Source of the DNA: M50B91 sp964526665
GTDB taxonomy: Bacteria; Patescibacteriota; Gracilibacteria; UBA4473
Reading direction: 5' to 3'
Length of the DNA stretch: 13,896 bases
Assembly: GCA_964526665.1 (NCBI GenBank)
Contig: CAZGJL010000022.1
Coordinates: 1-13,896 of the forward strand
The notes under the pieces were generated by a model. The model was not told where the DNA came from and did not search any database. It was given only the letters and a program-made list of their open reading frames with translations. A program made the translations under genes and the position numbers. Shown piece after piece: positions 6,287-13,217 of the stretch (its first letter is position 1; each line of letters starts with the position of its first letter).

Positions 6287-6304
6287 GCTGCCGAAAAGCA
6301 GTAT
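6282..6304. promoter_or_regulatory. Perfect inverted repeat over the purD transcription start
   Basis: ATACTGCT (6282-6289), 7 bp spacer GCCGAAA, then AGCAGTAT (6297-6304): a perfect 8-bp dyad centred at 6293, the predicted start site, with its left arm inside the -10 box. This is the usual layout of a repressor operator. As RNA the spacer CCGAAA could instead pair with TTTCGG at 6272-6277, but that lies upstream of the predicted start and would exist only in read-through transcripts from pilC. Confidence 0.5.
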
Positions 6305-6315
6305 TATTTGGAAAT

Positions 6316-7653
6316 ATGACAAAAAAAATAATTGTTATCGGAAATGGCGGTAGAGAACATGCTATTTGTTTTGCGCTATTTAAATCTCCACAACAACCAG
6401 AAATTTGGAATATTGCTACAGCTATAAATCCGGGAATAAAGAATTTAGGAGTACATATTAAATTAGTCGATTCTCTTGATGATTTTAATGCCTTACAAAC
6501 TCTTATTAAAAAAATAAACGCTACATTGGTTATTCCTGGACCAGAAGTTATTCTTGCCGCTGGGGTGACTGATGTTTGTAACGAAATGGGAATCCCCTGC
6601 TTTGGACCAACAAAAGAATGTGCTCAATTAGAAAGCTCCAAAAGTTGGACTCGAAATATTCTACGAGATAATGGCGTAGCTGATGCTTGTCCTGATTATC
6701 TTGTTTCGATGAACGTAAATGATTCTGAACGAAAAGAATTTTTTATCAAATGGAAGGGACAAATTGTAGTAAAGGCCGATGGCTTGCTTGGTGGAAAAGG
6801 TGTTCTTGTCGCAGGAGATCATTTTGAAACTTTTGAAGAAGCAGATGCATTTGCTCAGAAATCTATTGAAAAATTTGGACGTGTAGTACTAGAGGAGAAA
6901 CTTATTGGAATAGAATTCAGTCTCCTTTCTGTTGTAGATGGAGAGACGGTTCTCGACTTTCGTGCCTGTCAGGATCATAAACGTGTAGGAGATGGTGATA
7001 CTGGCCCCCAGACAGGTGGAATGGGAGTTATTTCAGATGAACAAGGTTCACTCCCCTTTCTCACTAAAAAAGATTTAGAACTTGCTCACGACATTACGGT
7101 TCGATCAATGAAGGCAGTAGAAAAAGAAACTGGAGAAAAATTTATTGGAATTATGTATGGAGGATTTATTGCGACAGCCAAAGGTGTTCAACTTATTGAA
7201 TATAATGTTCGTTTTGGAGATCCCGAAGCACTTAATATATTAGCAACACTTGAAACAGATTTTGTAGTCATATGTGAAGCTGCTTGTAGTAGTGATTTGA
7301 AAAGTATTTCACAATTAGAATTCACTCCAATAGCAACTGTACAAAAATATCTCTGTGCACCAGGATATCCCGACGCTCCACAAAAAGGAGTTGAAATGAA
7401 GCTTCCTGCTGAATGGAATCATAATCACGCAGAAGTATTTTTTGCTGGAGCAACGGAAGAGGATGGACAATTTATATCTAATGGAGGCAGGGTTCTCGGG
7501 ATAATTGGATTTGGAAAAGATTTACAAGAGGCAAATACCTACTGCGAAAAAATAATTACAAAAATAGAAAGTAATCTCTTTTACCGTACAGATATTGGAA
7601 GTGAAACGCTTACGCAACAACGTATCGAGATGATGAAGAAATTACGTTCCTAG
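6316..7653 (+). CDS. purD: Phosphoribosylamine--glycine ligase (GAR synthetase) PurD
   Basis: PurD joins phosphoribosylamine and glycine with ATP to form GAR, the second step of de novo purine synthesis. The N-terminal motif IIVIGNGGREHA is diagnostic. The ATP-grasp fold follows, with VVKADGLLGGKGVLVA, the catalytic region QDHKRVGDGDTGPQTGGMG, and YNVRFGDPEALNIL, whose acidic and Asn residues bind magnesium-ATP. The C-terminal domain (PGYPDAPQKGVEM, VFFAGA, NGGRVLGIIGFG) is complete. Its 445 residues are slightly more than the usual ~425. The ATG at 6316 is chosen because IIVIGNGGREHA normally begins within a few residues of the start. GGAA 4 nt upstream is at best a weak Shine-Dalgarno. No other pur gene is nearby. 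Purine synthesis is incomplete in many Patescibacteria, so the gene is informative about metabolism. Confidence 0.96.
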   Translation: MTKKIIVIGNGGREHAICFALFKSPQQPEIWNIATAINPGIKNLGVHIKLVDSLDDFNALQTLIKKINATLVIPGPEVILAAGVTDVCNEMGIPCFGPTKECAQLESSKSWTRNILRDNGVADACPDYLVSMNVNDSERKEFFIKWKGQIVVKADGLLGGKGVLVAGDHFETFEEADAFAQKSIEKFGRVVLEEKLIGIEFSLLSVVDGETVLDFRACQDHKRVGDGDTGPQTGGMGVISDEQGSLPFLTKKDLELAHDITVRSMKAVEKETGEKFIGIMYGGFIATAKGVQLIEYNVRFGDPEALNILATLETDFVVICEAACSSDLKSISQLEFTPIATVQKYLCAPGYPDAPQKGVEMKLPAEWNHNHAEVFFAGATEEDGQFISNGGRVLGIIGFGKDLQEANTYCEKIITKIESNLFYRTDIGSETLTQQRIEMMKKLRS

Positions 7654-7662
7654 TTAAATGAA

Positions 7663-8082
7663 TTAGATGCCCATAGGAAAACCCGCGTCTACACTTACCA
7701 TCGCCAGTTGTCGCAAGTTCCATTTTTCAGCATATGCTGGATCATTCTTCATATTTTCCTGATGCTCAATCTGTTTTGCTTCTCTAGCATCTGCTCTATC
7801 AATTATAGATTGATCTTTTGTAATGACAGGAGTTCCTCCTGGTCTCCCTAATACTGTAAATATTGGATCACGAGCAGGAAACCAATCAACGGGAACTTCC
7901 GGCATACTATCGTTGGAATCAATAACCTTATATTCTTCTTCTAATATTTTATTTTTCCCTTCTTCATCAGTTAACTCCAATATTTGTTTTCGCTTTTCTG
8001 TTTCTTCCTCAGATAATACATATGGCTGATTTCCAAACCCCATATTAAAGGAGACATCTTGTAGTGAATTAACTGTTTTCAT
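7663..8082 (-). CDS. Hypothetical acidic protein, 139 aa
   Basis: I do not recognise this family. It is a soluble, acidic protein without signal peptide or membrane helix. Residues 1-24 (MKTVNSLQDVSFNMGFGNQP...) are mixed. Residues ~25-55 are a Glu/Lys-rich helix-prone stretch (SEEETEKRKQILELTDEEG). The middle has Pro, Gly and aromatic residues (PEVPVDWFPARDPIFTVLGR, then PGGTPVITKD), and the end is a further helical region (RADAREAKQIEHQENM) followed by LRQLAMVSVDAGFPMGI. It lies on the minus strand, convergent with purD (9 bp between stops) and divergent from ftsW, in an otherwise plus-strand block, which suggests an independently acquired or lineage-specific gene. A candidate promoter lies at 8135-8107. 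Coding status is supported by length, the ATG start and plausible composition. Confidence 0.7.
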   Translation of the reverse strand: MKTVNSLQDVSFNMGFGNQPYVLSEEETEKRKQILELTDEEGKNKILEEEYKVIDSNDSMPEVPVDWFPARDPIFTVLGRPGGTPVITKDQSIIDRADAREAKQIEHQENMKNDPAYAEKWNLRQLAMVSVDAGFPMGI

Positions 8083-8106
8083 ATTTATAGATAACTAACA
8101 CCTACC

Positions 8107-8135
8107 CTTTTAGTATGTTTTTAGTCGAAAGTCAA
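8107..8135 (-). promoter_or_regulatory. Candidate promoter of the 139-aa hypothetical gene
   Basis: On the minus strand, TTGACT (8135-8130, 5 of 6) lies 17 bp from TAAAAG (8112-8107, 4 of 6). The start would be near 8100, giving a leader of about 18 nt before the ATG at 8082. The -10 box is weak, so this is tentative. Confidence 0.4.
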
Positions 8136-8155
8136 TACTTTGAACAACATATTTC

Positions 8156-8164
8156 TGATACACT
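8156..8164 (+). promoter_or_regulatory. Candidate extended -10 of ftsW-murG
   Basis: TGATACACT reads as TG-A-TACACT, an extended -10 with 4 of 6 core matches and no good -35. The predicted start, 6-8 nt downstream, falls at 8170-8172, directly before the ATG at 8173, which would make the message leaderless or nearly so. The assignment is tentative. Confidence 0.35.
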
Positions 8165-8172
8165 TTCATACG

Positions 8173-9279
8173 ATGAATTTTGATAAGAAGTTATTTTTTG
8201 CCATTCTTTTACTGGCTTTGTCAGGACTGGTAATGATGAGCTCGATATCTGTGGCGACGAGTTATGATGTCACGGGAACAAATGACTTTTATTTTTGGAG
8301 ACATTTCCTCTTTCTAGGAATTGGATCTGTAGCATTTCTTTTTGCACTCAAATTTCCTCTTCCCTGGCTTCGACGCTGGGCACTTCCTATATTTTTGGCA
8401 GGAATAGGGCTGGTTATCCTAACCCTTGCAATAGGTGAAACCTATGGAACAACTGCAAGACTTTGGCTCCGTGTAGGAGGTTTTTCCTTTCAGCCAGTAG
8501 AAGCAACTAAACTTGCCGTAATCACCTTTCTTGCTGCTATATTTTCAAGCGGGAAACTTGATGCTGATTCATGGCAGGGAGGATTTATTCCTTTTGTTGT
8601 GGTACTAGGAATCCCTTCTTTGCTATTGGCCATTCAATCAGATTTTGGATCATTATTGGTGTTAGTGGTAACTGCTGGAGCAATGTTTTTTGCCGCAGGA
8701 GCAAACTGGAAACATTTCCTAGGAGGAATGGGAGCTTTTGCTGGAGGGGCAACTATATTAGCTCTCGCTATTCCCTATATTCATCGTCGCGTAGAAATAT
8801 TCTTGCACCCAGAGCTAGACCCTCTTGGAGCAGGGTTTCAAGTAAAACAAGCTTTAATTGCTATCGGATCTGGAGGATTATTTGGACGAGGATTTCAAAA
8901 TTCTATTCAAAAATATAATTATCTTCCTGAGGTGCAATCCGATACAATTTTTGCTGCTATATCTGAAGAAATGGGGTTTTTGCGAATTCTCGTTCTTCTG
9001 GGAATATATCTCTTTATTGCTTGGAGAGGATTCGCTATTGCACAAAAAGCAACTGATGAATTTGAAAAAATTCTTGCTGTAGGACTTACCACATGGATCG
9101 TTGGGCAAGCTTTTATTAATATCGCCGTAAATCTTGCACTCATTCCTAATACTGGAATCACCCTTCCTCTTATTTCAGCAGGAGGAAGTTCGCTTGTTTT
9201 CACTCTTATTGCCGCGGCTCTCTTATTACAAATCTCGACAAATAGTTCTAGTGACCGATCTCATAGATACGGACGATGA
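8173..9279 (+). CDS. ftsW: Peptidoglycan glycosyltransferase FtsW (SEDS family)
   Basis: FtsW is a multi-pass SEDS protein that polymerises lipid II into septal glycan strands with a partner transpeptidase. The 368 residues are almost wholly hydrophobic segments (about ten predicted helices) with SEDS signatures: ARLWLRVGGFSFQPVEATKL, QSDFGSLLVL, GSGGLFGRGF, LPEVQSDTIFAAISEEMGF and IPNTGITLPLISAGGSS. The large extracytoplasmic loop with the SDTIFA-x-ISEEMGF motif and its acidic residues is present. FtsW rather than RodA is preferred because murG overlaps its 3' end by 4 bp (ATGA), as in division clusters. The ATG at 8173 gives the usual N-terminus (MNFDKKLFFAILLLALSG); an in-frame TTG at 8140 is possible but lies upstream of the candidate -10. 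The stop is TGA. Confidence 0.93.
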   Translation: MNFDKKLFFAILLLALSGLVMMSSISVATSYDVTGTNDFYFWRHFLFLGIGSVAFLFALKFPLPWLRRWALPIFLAGIGLVILTLAIGETYGTTARLWLRVGGFSFQPVEATKLAVITFLAAIFSSGKLDADSWQGGFIPFVVVLGIPSLLLAIQSDFGSLLVLVVTAGAMFFAAGANWKHFLGGMGAFAGGATILALAIPYIHRRVEIFLHPELDPLGAGFQVKQALIAIGSGGLFGRGFQNSIQKYNYLPEVQSDTIFAAISEEMGFLRILVLLGIYLFIAWRGFAIAQKATDEFEKILAVGLTTWIVGQAFINIAVNLALIPNTGITLPLISAGGSSLVFTLIAAALLLQISTNSSSDRSHRYGR

Positions 9280-10301
9280 AAATTCTTTTGATCGGTGGCG
9301 GCACAGGCGGACACATCCTTCCTTTGGCACCTCTAGTACGCGAATTTAAGGAAAAAAAAGTAAAAGTGGAACTTATAGTCGCAGACGCACCACTTGATCG
9401 CGCATTGATAAAACAAAATTTTAAAGATATCCCTATTCATTTCTTTCAGGCAGACAAGATTCGACGATATCTCAGCTGGAAGAACATGTTGGCGCCATTC
9501 ACCATAATCGCTTCAATTTATCGCGCTCACAAAGTATTAAAAGAAATAAAACCAGATGCTATTTTCTTTAAAGGCGGATTTGTTGGATTCCCTTTTCTTA
9601 TTGCTGCACGGCTGAAATATCGCAACATTACATTATTCTCACATGAATCAGACATCTCTGCTGGCGCACTTACGAAACTAGCAAAAAGGTGGTGTCATCA
9701 GACTTTCGAGAGCTTTGGCACTCCCCCGACTCCTTTATACTTCTCCCCCGACGAGAAATGCGCTTTATCAAAGGATTTAAAGAAAACAGGAAAACCTCGT
9801 CTTCTCGTGCTTGGCGGATCTCTTGGAGCACAATGGATTAATAATCAGCTCGAAAAACAATGTCATGACATTTGCAATAAGTTTTATGTTTTTGCTATCA
9901 CTGGACGAAATAAAACCATTGATTGCCATTTAAAAAACTTTCAACAAGTAGAACTTCTTCCTGCGACAGAATTGGCACAAAAACTTCAAAATGCAGATAT
10001 CGTGCTTTCGCGGGCAGGAGCCAATTCTTTGTTTGAAATAATTGCTGCTAAAAAACCGAGTGTGATAGTGCCACTGCCTTCTGCCGCTCGTGATCATCAA
10101 CGAAAAAATGCTGCCTGGTTTGAAAAACAAGGATTGTGTCATGTGTTGGAACAAGATTCAAAAGAAAATTTATTAAACACCTTGTTGAAGACAATAAATA
10201 ATGATGTCATTACGTCTAATTTAAAAAGAAGTTCTATAAAAAACTCCGCTTCATCAATAGTTGAGATAATTTTAGGCATTTTAAAAAAGAAACCCGAGTA
10301 A
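9276..10301 (+). CDS. murG: UDP-GlcNAc:lipid I GlcNAc transferase MurG
   Basis: MurG is a membrane-associated GT-B enzyme that adds GlcNAc to lipid I to make lipid II, the substrate of FtsW. The N-terminal glycine-rich loop GGGTGGHILP, the FFKGGFVGFPFLIAARL block and SHESD form the acceptor-side domain. LVLGGSLGAQWIN opens the donor-binding domain, and the UDP-GlcNAc site SRAGANSLFEIIA...PSVIVPLPSAARDHQRKNA is complete. Its 341 residues are close to the usual ~355. The ATG at 9276 overlaps the ftsW stop (ATGA), indicating translational coupling. The order ftsW-murG pairs synthesis and polymerisation of the same precursor. No mur ligase or ftsQ/ftsZ follows, so the division cluster is split. 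No convincing terminator follows before the dnaX promoter. Confidence 0.95.
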   Translation: MKILLIGGGTGGHILPLAPLVREFKEKKVKVELIVADAPLDRALIKQNFKDIPIHFFQADKIRRYLSWKNMLAPFTIIASIYRAHKVLKEIKPDAIFFKGGFVGFPFLIAARLKYRNITLFSHESDISAGALTKLAKRWCHQTFESFGTPPTPLYFSPDEKCALSKDLKKTGKPRLLVLGGSLGAQWINNQLEKQCHDICNKFYVFAITGRNKTIDCHLKNFQQVELLPATELAQKLQNADIVLSRAGANSLFEIIAAKKPSVIVPLPSAARDHQRKNAAWFEKQGLCHVLEQDSKENLLNTLLKTINNDVITSNLKRSSIKNSASSIVEIILGILKKKPE

Positions 10302-10328
10302 ACGAGCTCCTTTCTTTGCCTTTTAAGA

Positions 10329-10352
10329 TTGAAATTTGAAGTTTGAAGTTTG
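10329..10352 (+). repeat. Heptad direct repeat in the dnaX promoter region
   Basis: TTGAAAT, TTGAAGT, TTGAAGT and a final TTG run with an exact 7-bp period (10329-10352). The second unit supplies the -35 of the dnaX promoter. Nothing else in the region between murG and dnaX is recognisable. Confidence 0.8.
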
Positions 10353-10363
10353 TCTACTATACT
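10336..10363 (+). promoter_or_regulatory. Promoter of dnaX, adjacent to the start codon
   Basis: TTGAAG (10336-10341, 4 of 6) is 16 bp from TATACT (10358-10363, 5 of 6). The start site, 6-8 nt past the -10, falls at about 10369-10371. The dnaX ATG is at 10371, so the transcript would be leaderless or carry only one or two untranslated bases. This also excludes an in-frame TTG start at 10350. Confidence 0.6.
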
Positions 10364-10370
10364 CCTCCCG

Positions 10371-11900
10371 ATGAGCACTACTCTTTTCTTAAAATACCGG
10401 CCACAAACATTTGCAGACATCGTAGGACAGGAGGCTGTCGTACGAACTCTTCAAAATGCACTTAAGTCTGATAAACCCGCTCATGCATACCTTTTCGTAG
10501 GAAGTCGTGGAACTGGGAAAACCTCCATGGCACGTCTTTTTGCAAAAGGACTTAACTGTCTTGAGTCAGAGGATGGTGCTCCATGCGGGAAATGCAGTAT
10601 TTGTAAAAGCACTGCTGATGGTTCGCTTGTAGATGTTATTGAAATAGATGCGGCAAGTCACACCGGAGTTGATAATATTCGTGATTTACGAGAAAAGGCG
10701 AACTTCATGCCCAATATCGCAAAACGAAAAATTTATATTATCGATGAGGTTCACATGCTTTCTAAAGGAGCCTTTAATGCGCTTTTGAAAACATTAGAAG
10801 AACCACCCGCTCACGCCTTCTTTGTGCTCGCTACTACAGAATTTGAAAAAGTTCCCGAAACAATTGTTTCTCGTTGTCAGACATTTACCTTTGGAAGATT
10901 TTCCATTGAACAATTGGTGGCACGCATTGATTATATTTGCAAAGAAGAAAAATTTAAAACTACTCCTGAAGCACTTGAACTGATTGCACGCAAAGCAGAG
11001 GGAGGACTTCGCGATGCTATTGGACTCCTTGATCAACTTTCTGCAGAAACAGAAGGCAGCTTTGATGCAGATACTGTTCGAATATCATTAGGGATTTCAT
11101 CTACTGAACAACTAGAAAAATTTTATTCTACTATTGAAGAAAAAGATGCCGATGGTGCCTTTTCTGTTCTTCGTGAAATAAATCAACGCGGAGGAGATTT
11201 TCGGGCTTTTGGACACGATTTTTTGAATTTTCTCCGAGAAAAAATGTACGCCTCATTAAATGATCGTACAAAATTACCTCAACTCGTAGATCAGATTGAA
11301 GCCATTGAAACAGCTCTTGCTCGTTTCCGCACTTCACCCCTCGTTGAACTTCCTTTAGAAATTGCGGTATTAAAACTTTGTAGTGACATGAACTATCGCG
11401 TGCCCGTAAAACAAGTAACCCCTTCCCCGGAGAAACCAGTCTCTCCTGTGTCCGTGCTCAAGACAGAAACAAAACCTGCACAAGAATCAATAGAAAAAAA
11501 GAAGAATTCGGATTTTGTTTTTGATGATGGCTCAAAACCCCCTGCACCCAAACCCGCTATATCCCCTGCTCCTCCAGTTAAAACTGATTCTTCTGATTCG
11601 ATACTATCTCCTGCTAAAATTTTATCTGCATTAGAAGTAATTACAGACACTGCTGGATTTCCTACTTTTGCTAAAAAATCACTTCTCACTACTCAACCCA
11701 AAACAGAGGGAGCCAATATTACTTTTGTTGCAGGATCTCAATTCCATCTAGACCAACTTGAAAGGGCTAATATTACATTAAAGCTTCAACAAGCTCTTTC
11801 TGAAAAACTCGGAATACCAGTGGAGAGTATTTCTTTTTCAAGCCCTACTCCAAACGAAAATGAAGACAAAAAAGCAACACTTGATGATCTTCAATTTTAG
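10371..11900 (+). CDS. dnaX: DNA polymerase III subunit tau/gamma
   Basis: DnaX is the AAA+ motor of the clamp loader and, as tau, ties the polymerases to the helicase. Motifs in order: LFLKYRPQTFADIVGQE, Walker A GSRGTGKTS, a zinc-binding Cys cluster (CLESEDGAPCGKCSIC), Walker B IIDEVHMLS, sensor/arginine-finger region LATTEFEKVPETIVSRCQ, and GGLRDAIGLLDQ. Domain III follows to about residue 350. A Pro/Lys/Ser-rich linker spans about 350-415, then a tau C-terminal domain (SILSPAKILSALEVI...QLERANITLKLQQALSEKLGI). The length is 509 residues. A slippery heptamer at 11495-11501 in the linker could yield a shorter gamma form. The ATG at 10371 gives the family start MSTTLFLKYRP. No Shine-Dalgarno is visible; the promoter abuts the ATG. 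Confidence 0.96.
   Translation: MSTTLFLKYRPQTFADIVGQEAVVRTLQNALKSDKPAHAYLFVGSRGTGKTSMARLFAKGLNCLESEDGAPCGKCSICKSTADGSLVDVIEIDAASHTGVDNIRDLREKANFMPNIAKRKIYIIDEVHMLSKGAFNALLKTLEEPPAHAFFVLATTEFEKVPETIVSRCQTFTFGRFSIEQLVARIDYICKEEKFKTTPEALELIARKAEGGLRDAIGLLDQLSAETEGSFDADTVRISLGISSTEQLEKFYSTIEEKDADGAFSVLREINQRGGDFRAFGHDFLNFLREKMYASLNDRTKLPQLVDQIEAIETALARFRTSPLVELPLEIAVLKLCSDMNYRVPVKQVTPSPEKPVSPVSVLKTETKPAQESIEKKKNSDFVFDDGSKPPAPKPAISPAPPVKTDSSDSILSPAKILSALEVITDTAGFPTFAKKSLLTTQPKTEGANITFVAGSQFHLDQLERANITLKLQQALSEKLGIPVESISFSSPTPNENEDKKATLDDLQF
11495..11538 (+). promoter_or_regulatory. Candidate -1 frameshift site within dnaX
   Basis: A-AAA-AAG (11495-11501) lies in the zero frame as GA[A AAA AAG], the same heptamer used in E. 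coli dnaX. After a -1 shift the frame reads EEFGFCF and stops at TGA 11522-11524, giving a product of about 384 residues that keeps the AAA+ domains and domain III and loses the tau tail. A weak stem (GTTTTTGA 11517-11524 with TCAAAAC 11532-11538, one bulged T) follows 15 nt downstream. No Shine-Dalgarno-like stimulator is seen upstream. Confidence 0.5.
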
Positions 11901-11935
11901 TTAAATAAACCCGGCTTTGTTTTGAACAAAAAGTT

Positions 11936-11963
11936 TTGACAAAAATGCGGAATTAACCACAAT
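11936..11963 (+). promoter_or_regulatory. Promoter of the secE-nusG-rplK-rplA cluster
   Basis: TTGACA (11936-11941, perfect) is 16 bp from CACAAT (11958-11963, 4 of 6). The predicted start is near 11970, about 15 nt before the secE ATG. The upstream flank is A/T-rich, which could act as an UP-like element. Confidence 0.6.
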
Positions 11964-11984
11964 GTCCACGAATTATTTCCCGTG

Positions 11985-12167
11985 ATGAATAAATTTTTTA
12001 CTGATCGCCTTCAAGAGTTACGTTCTGTAACTTGGCCAACAAAAAAACAAGCAACCGCTGCCTCTATCACAGTGCTCACTATCATGCTTTTAATTGGGTT
12101 CGCACTTTCTTTTACAGACTTCGCTCTTAATTGGCTTATGCTGCATGCTTTAGAATTCTTCTCTTAA
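11985..12167 (+). CDS. secE: Preprotein translocase subunit SecE
   Basis: SecE clamps SecY in the Sec translocon. This is the short, single-helix bacterial form, 60 residues. The conserved amphipathic segment ELRSVTWPTKKQA (residues ~10-22) is the family signature, followed by one membrane helix at about 28-54 (VLTIMLLIGFALSFTDFALNWLML). The ATG at 11985 is taken; a GTG directly before it (11982) would add only one residue. There is no Shine-Dalgarno. The gene sits immediately upstream of nusG, the order found in most bacteria, which makes the call secure despite the small size. No tRNA-Trp gene precedes it. Confidence 0.95.
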   Translation: MNKFFTDRLQELRSVTWPTKKQATAASITVLTIMLLIGFALSFTDFALNWLMLHALEFFS

Positions 12168-12179
12168 ACAAATATATAT

Positions 12180-12728
12180 ATGTCTCGACAAGATCTTTCT
12201 GTTGGTCGTAACTGGTATGCTATTCATACTTACTCAGGATATGAAGACAACGTTAAACGTGCGATTGAACATCGTATGGAATCGATGAACATGCAGGATC
12301 ACGTTTTTGAGGTATTGGTACCAAAGGAAAAAGTAGCCAGTATTAAAAATGGAAAACGTGTTATTACGGAACGGAATCTTTTTTCTGGATATGTTCTCGT
12401 TGAAATGATTGTTACAGATGCATCATGGTTCATGGTGCGAAATACACCAAATGTTACTGGGTTTGTCGGATCAGGAAATATTCCTGTACCCGTTTTGCCT
12501 GAAGAATTCGGACTTATTCAACGTCGAATGGGTGAAGACTCTCCTACAACAGATATTAAATTAAAAGAGGGAGATCTTGTACAAATAAAAGAAGGTCCGT
12601 TTGCTGATTATGACGGAACTATTTCTGAGGTAAATAAAGCAAGAGGAAAGATCACTGTTATGGTATCTATTTTCGACCGAGAAACACCTATCGAACTCGA
12701 CTTCGAGCAGGTTATTAAAAAATTGTAA
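12180..12728 (+). CDS. nusG: Transcription termination/antitermination factor NusG
   Basis: NusG binds the RNA polymerase clamp, suppresses pausing, and links polymerase to Rho or the leading ribosome. The 182 residues contain an NGN domain, beginning NWYAIHTYSGYEDNVKRAIEHR and including RNLFSGYVLVEM and VRNTPNVTGFVG, then a C-terminal KOW domain from about residue 126 (EGDLVQIKEGPFADYDGTISEVNKARGKITVMV). Length and both domains match the family. The gene starts 12 bp after secE, after an AT-only spacer with no Shine-Dalgarno, and rplK follows 42 bp downstream. Confidence 0.97.
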   Translation: MSRQDLSVGRNWYAIHTYSGYEDNVKRAIEHRMESMNMQDHVFEVLVPKEKVASIKNGKRVITERNLFSGYVLVEMIVTDASWFMVRNTPNVTGFVGSGNIPVPVLPEEFGLIQRRMGEDSPTTDIKLKEGDLVQIKEGPFADYDGTISEVNKARGKITVMVSIFDRETPIELDFEQVIKKL

Positions 12729-12770
12729 ATATATTACGCAACGCTTCACTATTTTTAAAATTCCACCATC

Positions 12771-13208
12771 ATGGCACCAAAAAAACCATTTGTATCCAAA
12801 TTCAAAATCCAGCTTGCTGCTGGTGTAGCTACTCCTGCGCCTCCTGTTGGACCTATATTGGGTCAATACGGAGTGAATATTCAGCAATTCTGTGTTGCAT
12901 ATAACGATGGAACAGCTGAGTTAAAAGGATCTGGACTTATTGTTCCGGTTATTTGCTACGTATTTGAAGACAAATCATTTGAACTTGAGTTCAAAACTCC
13001 ACTGACATCTGCGTTAATTAAAAAAGAATTAGGAATAAAAAAAGGATCTGGACGACCAAATACTGAGAAAATTGGAAAAATTACACGAAAACAGCTCGAG
13101 GCAGTTGCAGAACAAAAAATGGTAGACTTAAATGCGAATGATATGGATGCAGCAGTAAATATTGTTGCTGGAACAGCAAAGCGCATGGGACTTGAACCAG
13201 AAGTCTAA
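12771..13208 (+). CDS. rplK: Large ribosomal subunit protein uL11
   Basis: uL11 forms the base of the GTPase-associated stalk with its 23S rRNA site. Residues 1-70 carry the N-terminal domain with the proline-rich switch (ATPAPPVGPILGQYGVNIQQFC), and residues 75-145 the rRNA-binding domain (KKELGIKKGSGRPNTEKIGKITRKQL, ending NIVAGTAKRMGLEPEV). At 145 residues it is of normal length. The start is ATG 12771 after a pyrimidine-rich spacer (TTCCACCATC) that cannot pair with the 16S tail. It lies between nusG and rplA, the standard order. A GC-rich structured spacer follows before rplA. Confidence 0.97.
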   Translation: MAPKKPFVSKFKIQLAAGVATPAPPVGPILGQYGVNIQQFCVAYNDGTAELKGSGLIVPVICYVFEDKSFELEFKTPLTSALIKKELGIKKGSGRPNTEKIGKITRKQLEAVAEQKMVDLNANDMDAAVNIVAGTAKRMGLEPEV

Positions 13209-13217
13209 ACAAACTAG

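Noticed and set aside
7648..7679. Bidirectional terminator between purD and the convergent hypothetical gene
   Set aside because: Only a 6-bp hairpin (CTAGTT/AATTAG) and a TTCCTA/TAGGAA pair with a long loop are present; there is no T tract on either strand.
1756..9279. Possible UGA=Gly recoding, as in Gracilibacteria
   Set aside because: bS6 and FtsW end in TGA at the family-expected C-terminus, the FtsW TGA overlaps the MurG ATG, and glycines in conserved motifs use GGN codons.
9638..9670. MurG motif SHESD instead of the HEQN of E. coli as a lost active-site residue
   Set aside because: The His-Glu pair is retained, and HES-type motifs occur in MurG of other bacteria; this looks like normal family variation.
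10302..10335. GAGCTC palindrome after murG as a regulatory site
   Set aside because: A 6-bp restriction-type palindrome is expected by chance and has no supporting context.
11901..11940. Intrinsic terminator after dnaX
   Set aside because: TTTTG/CAAAA could pair only across a 2-nt loop and no T tract follows; the T/A-rich stretch is better explained as flank of the secE promoter.
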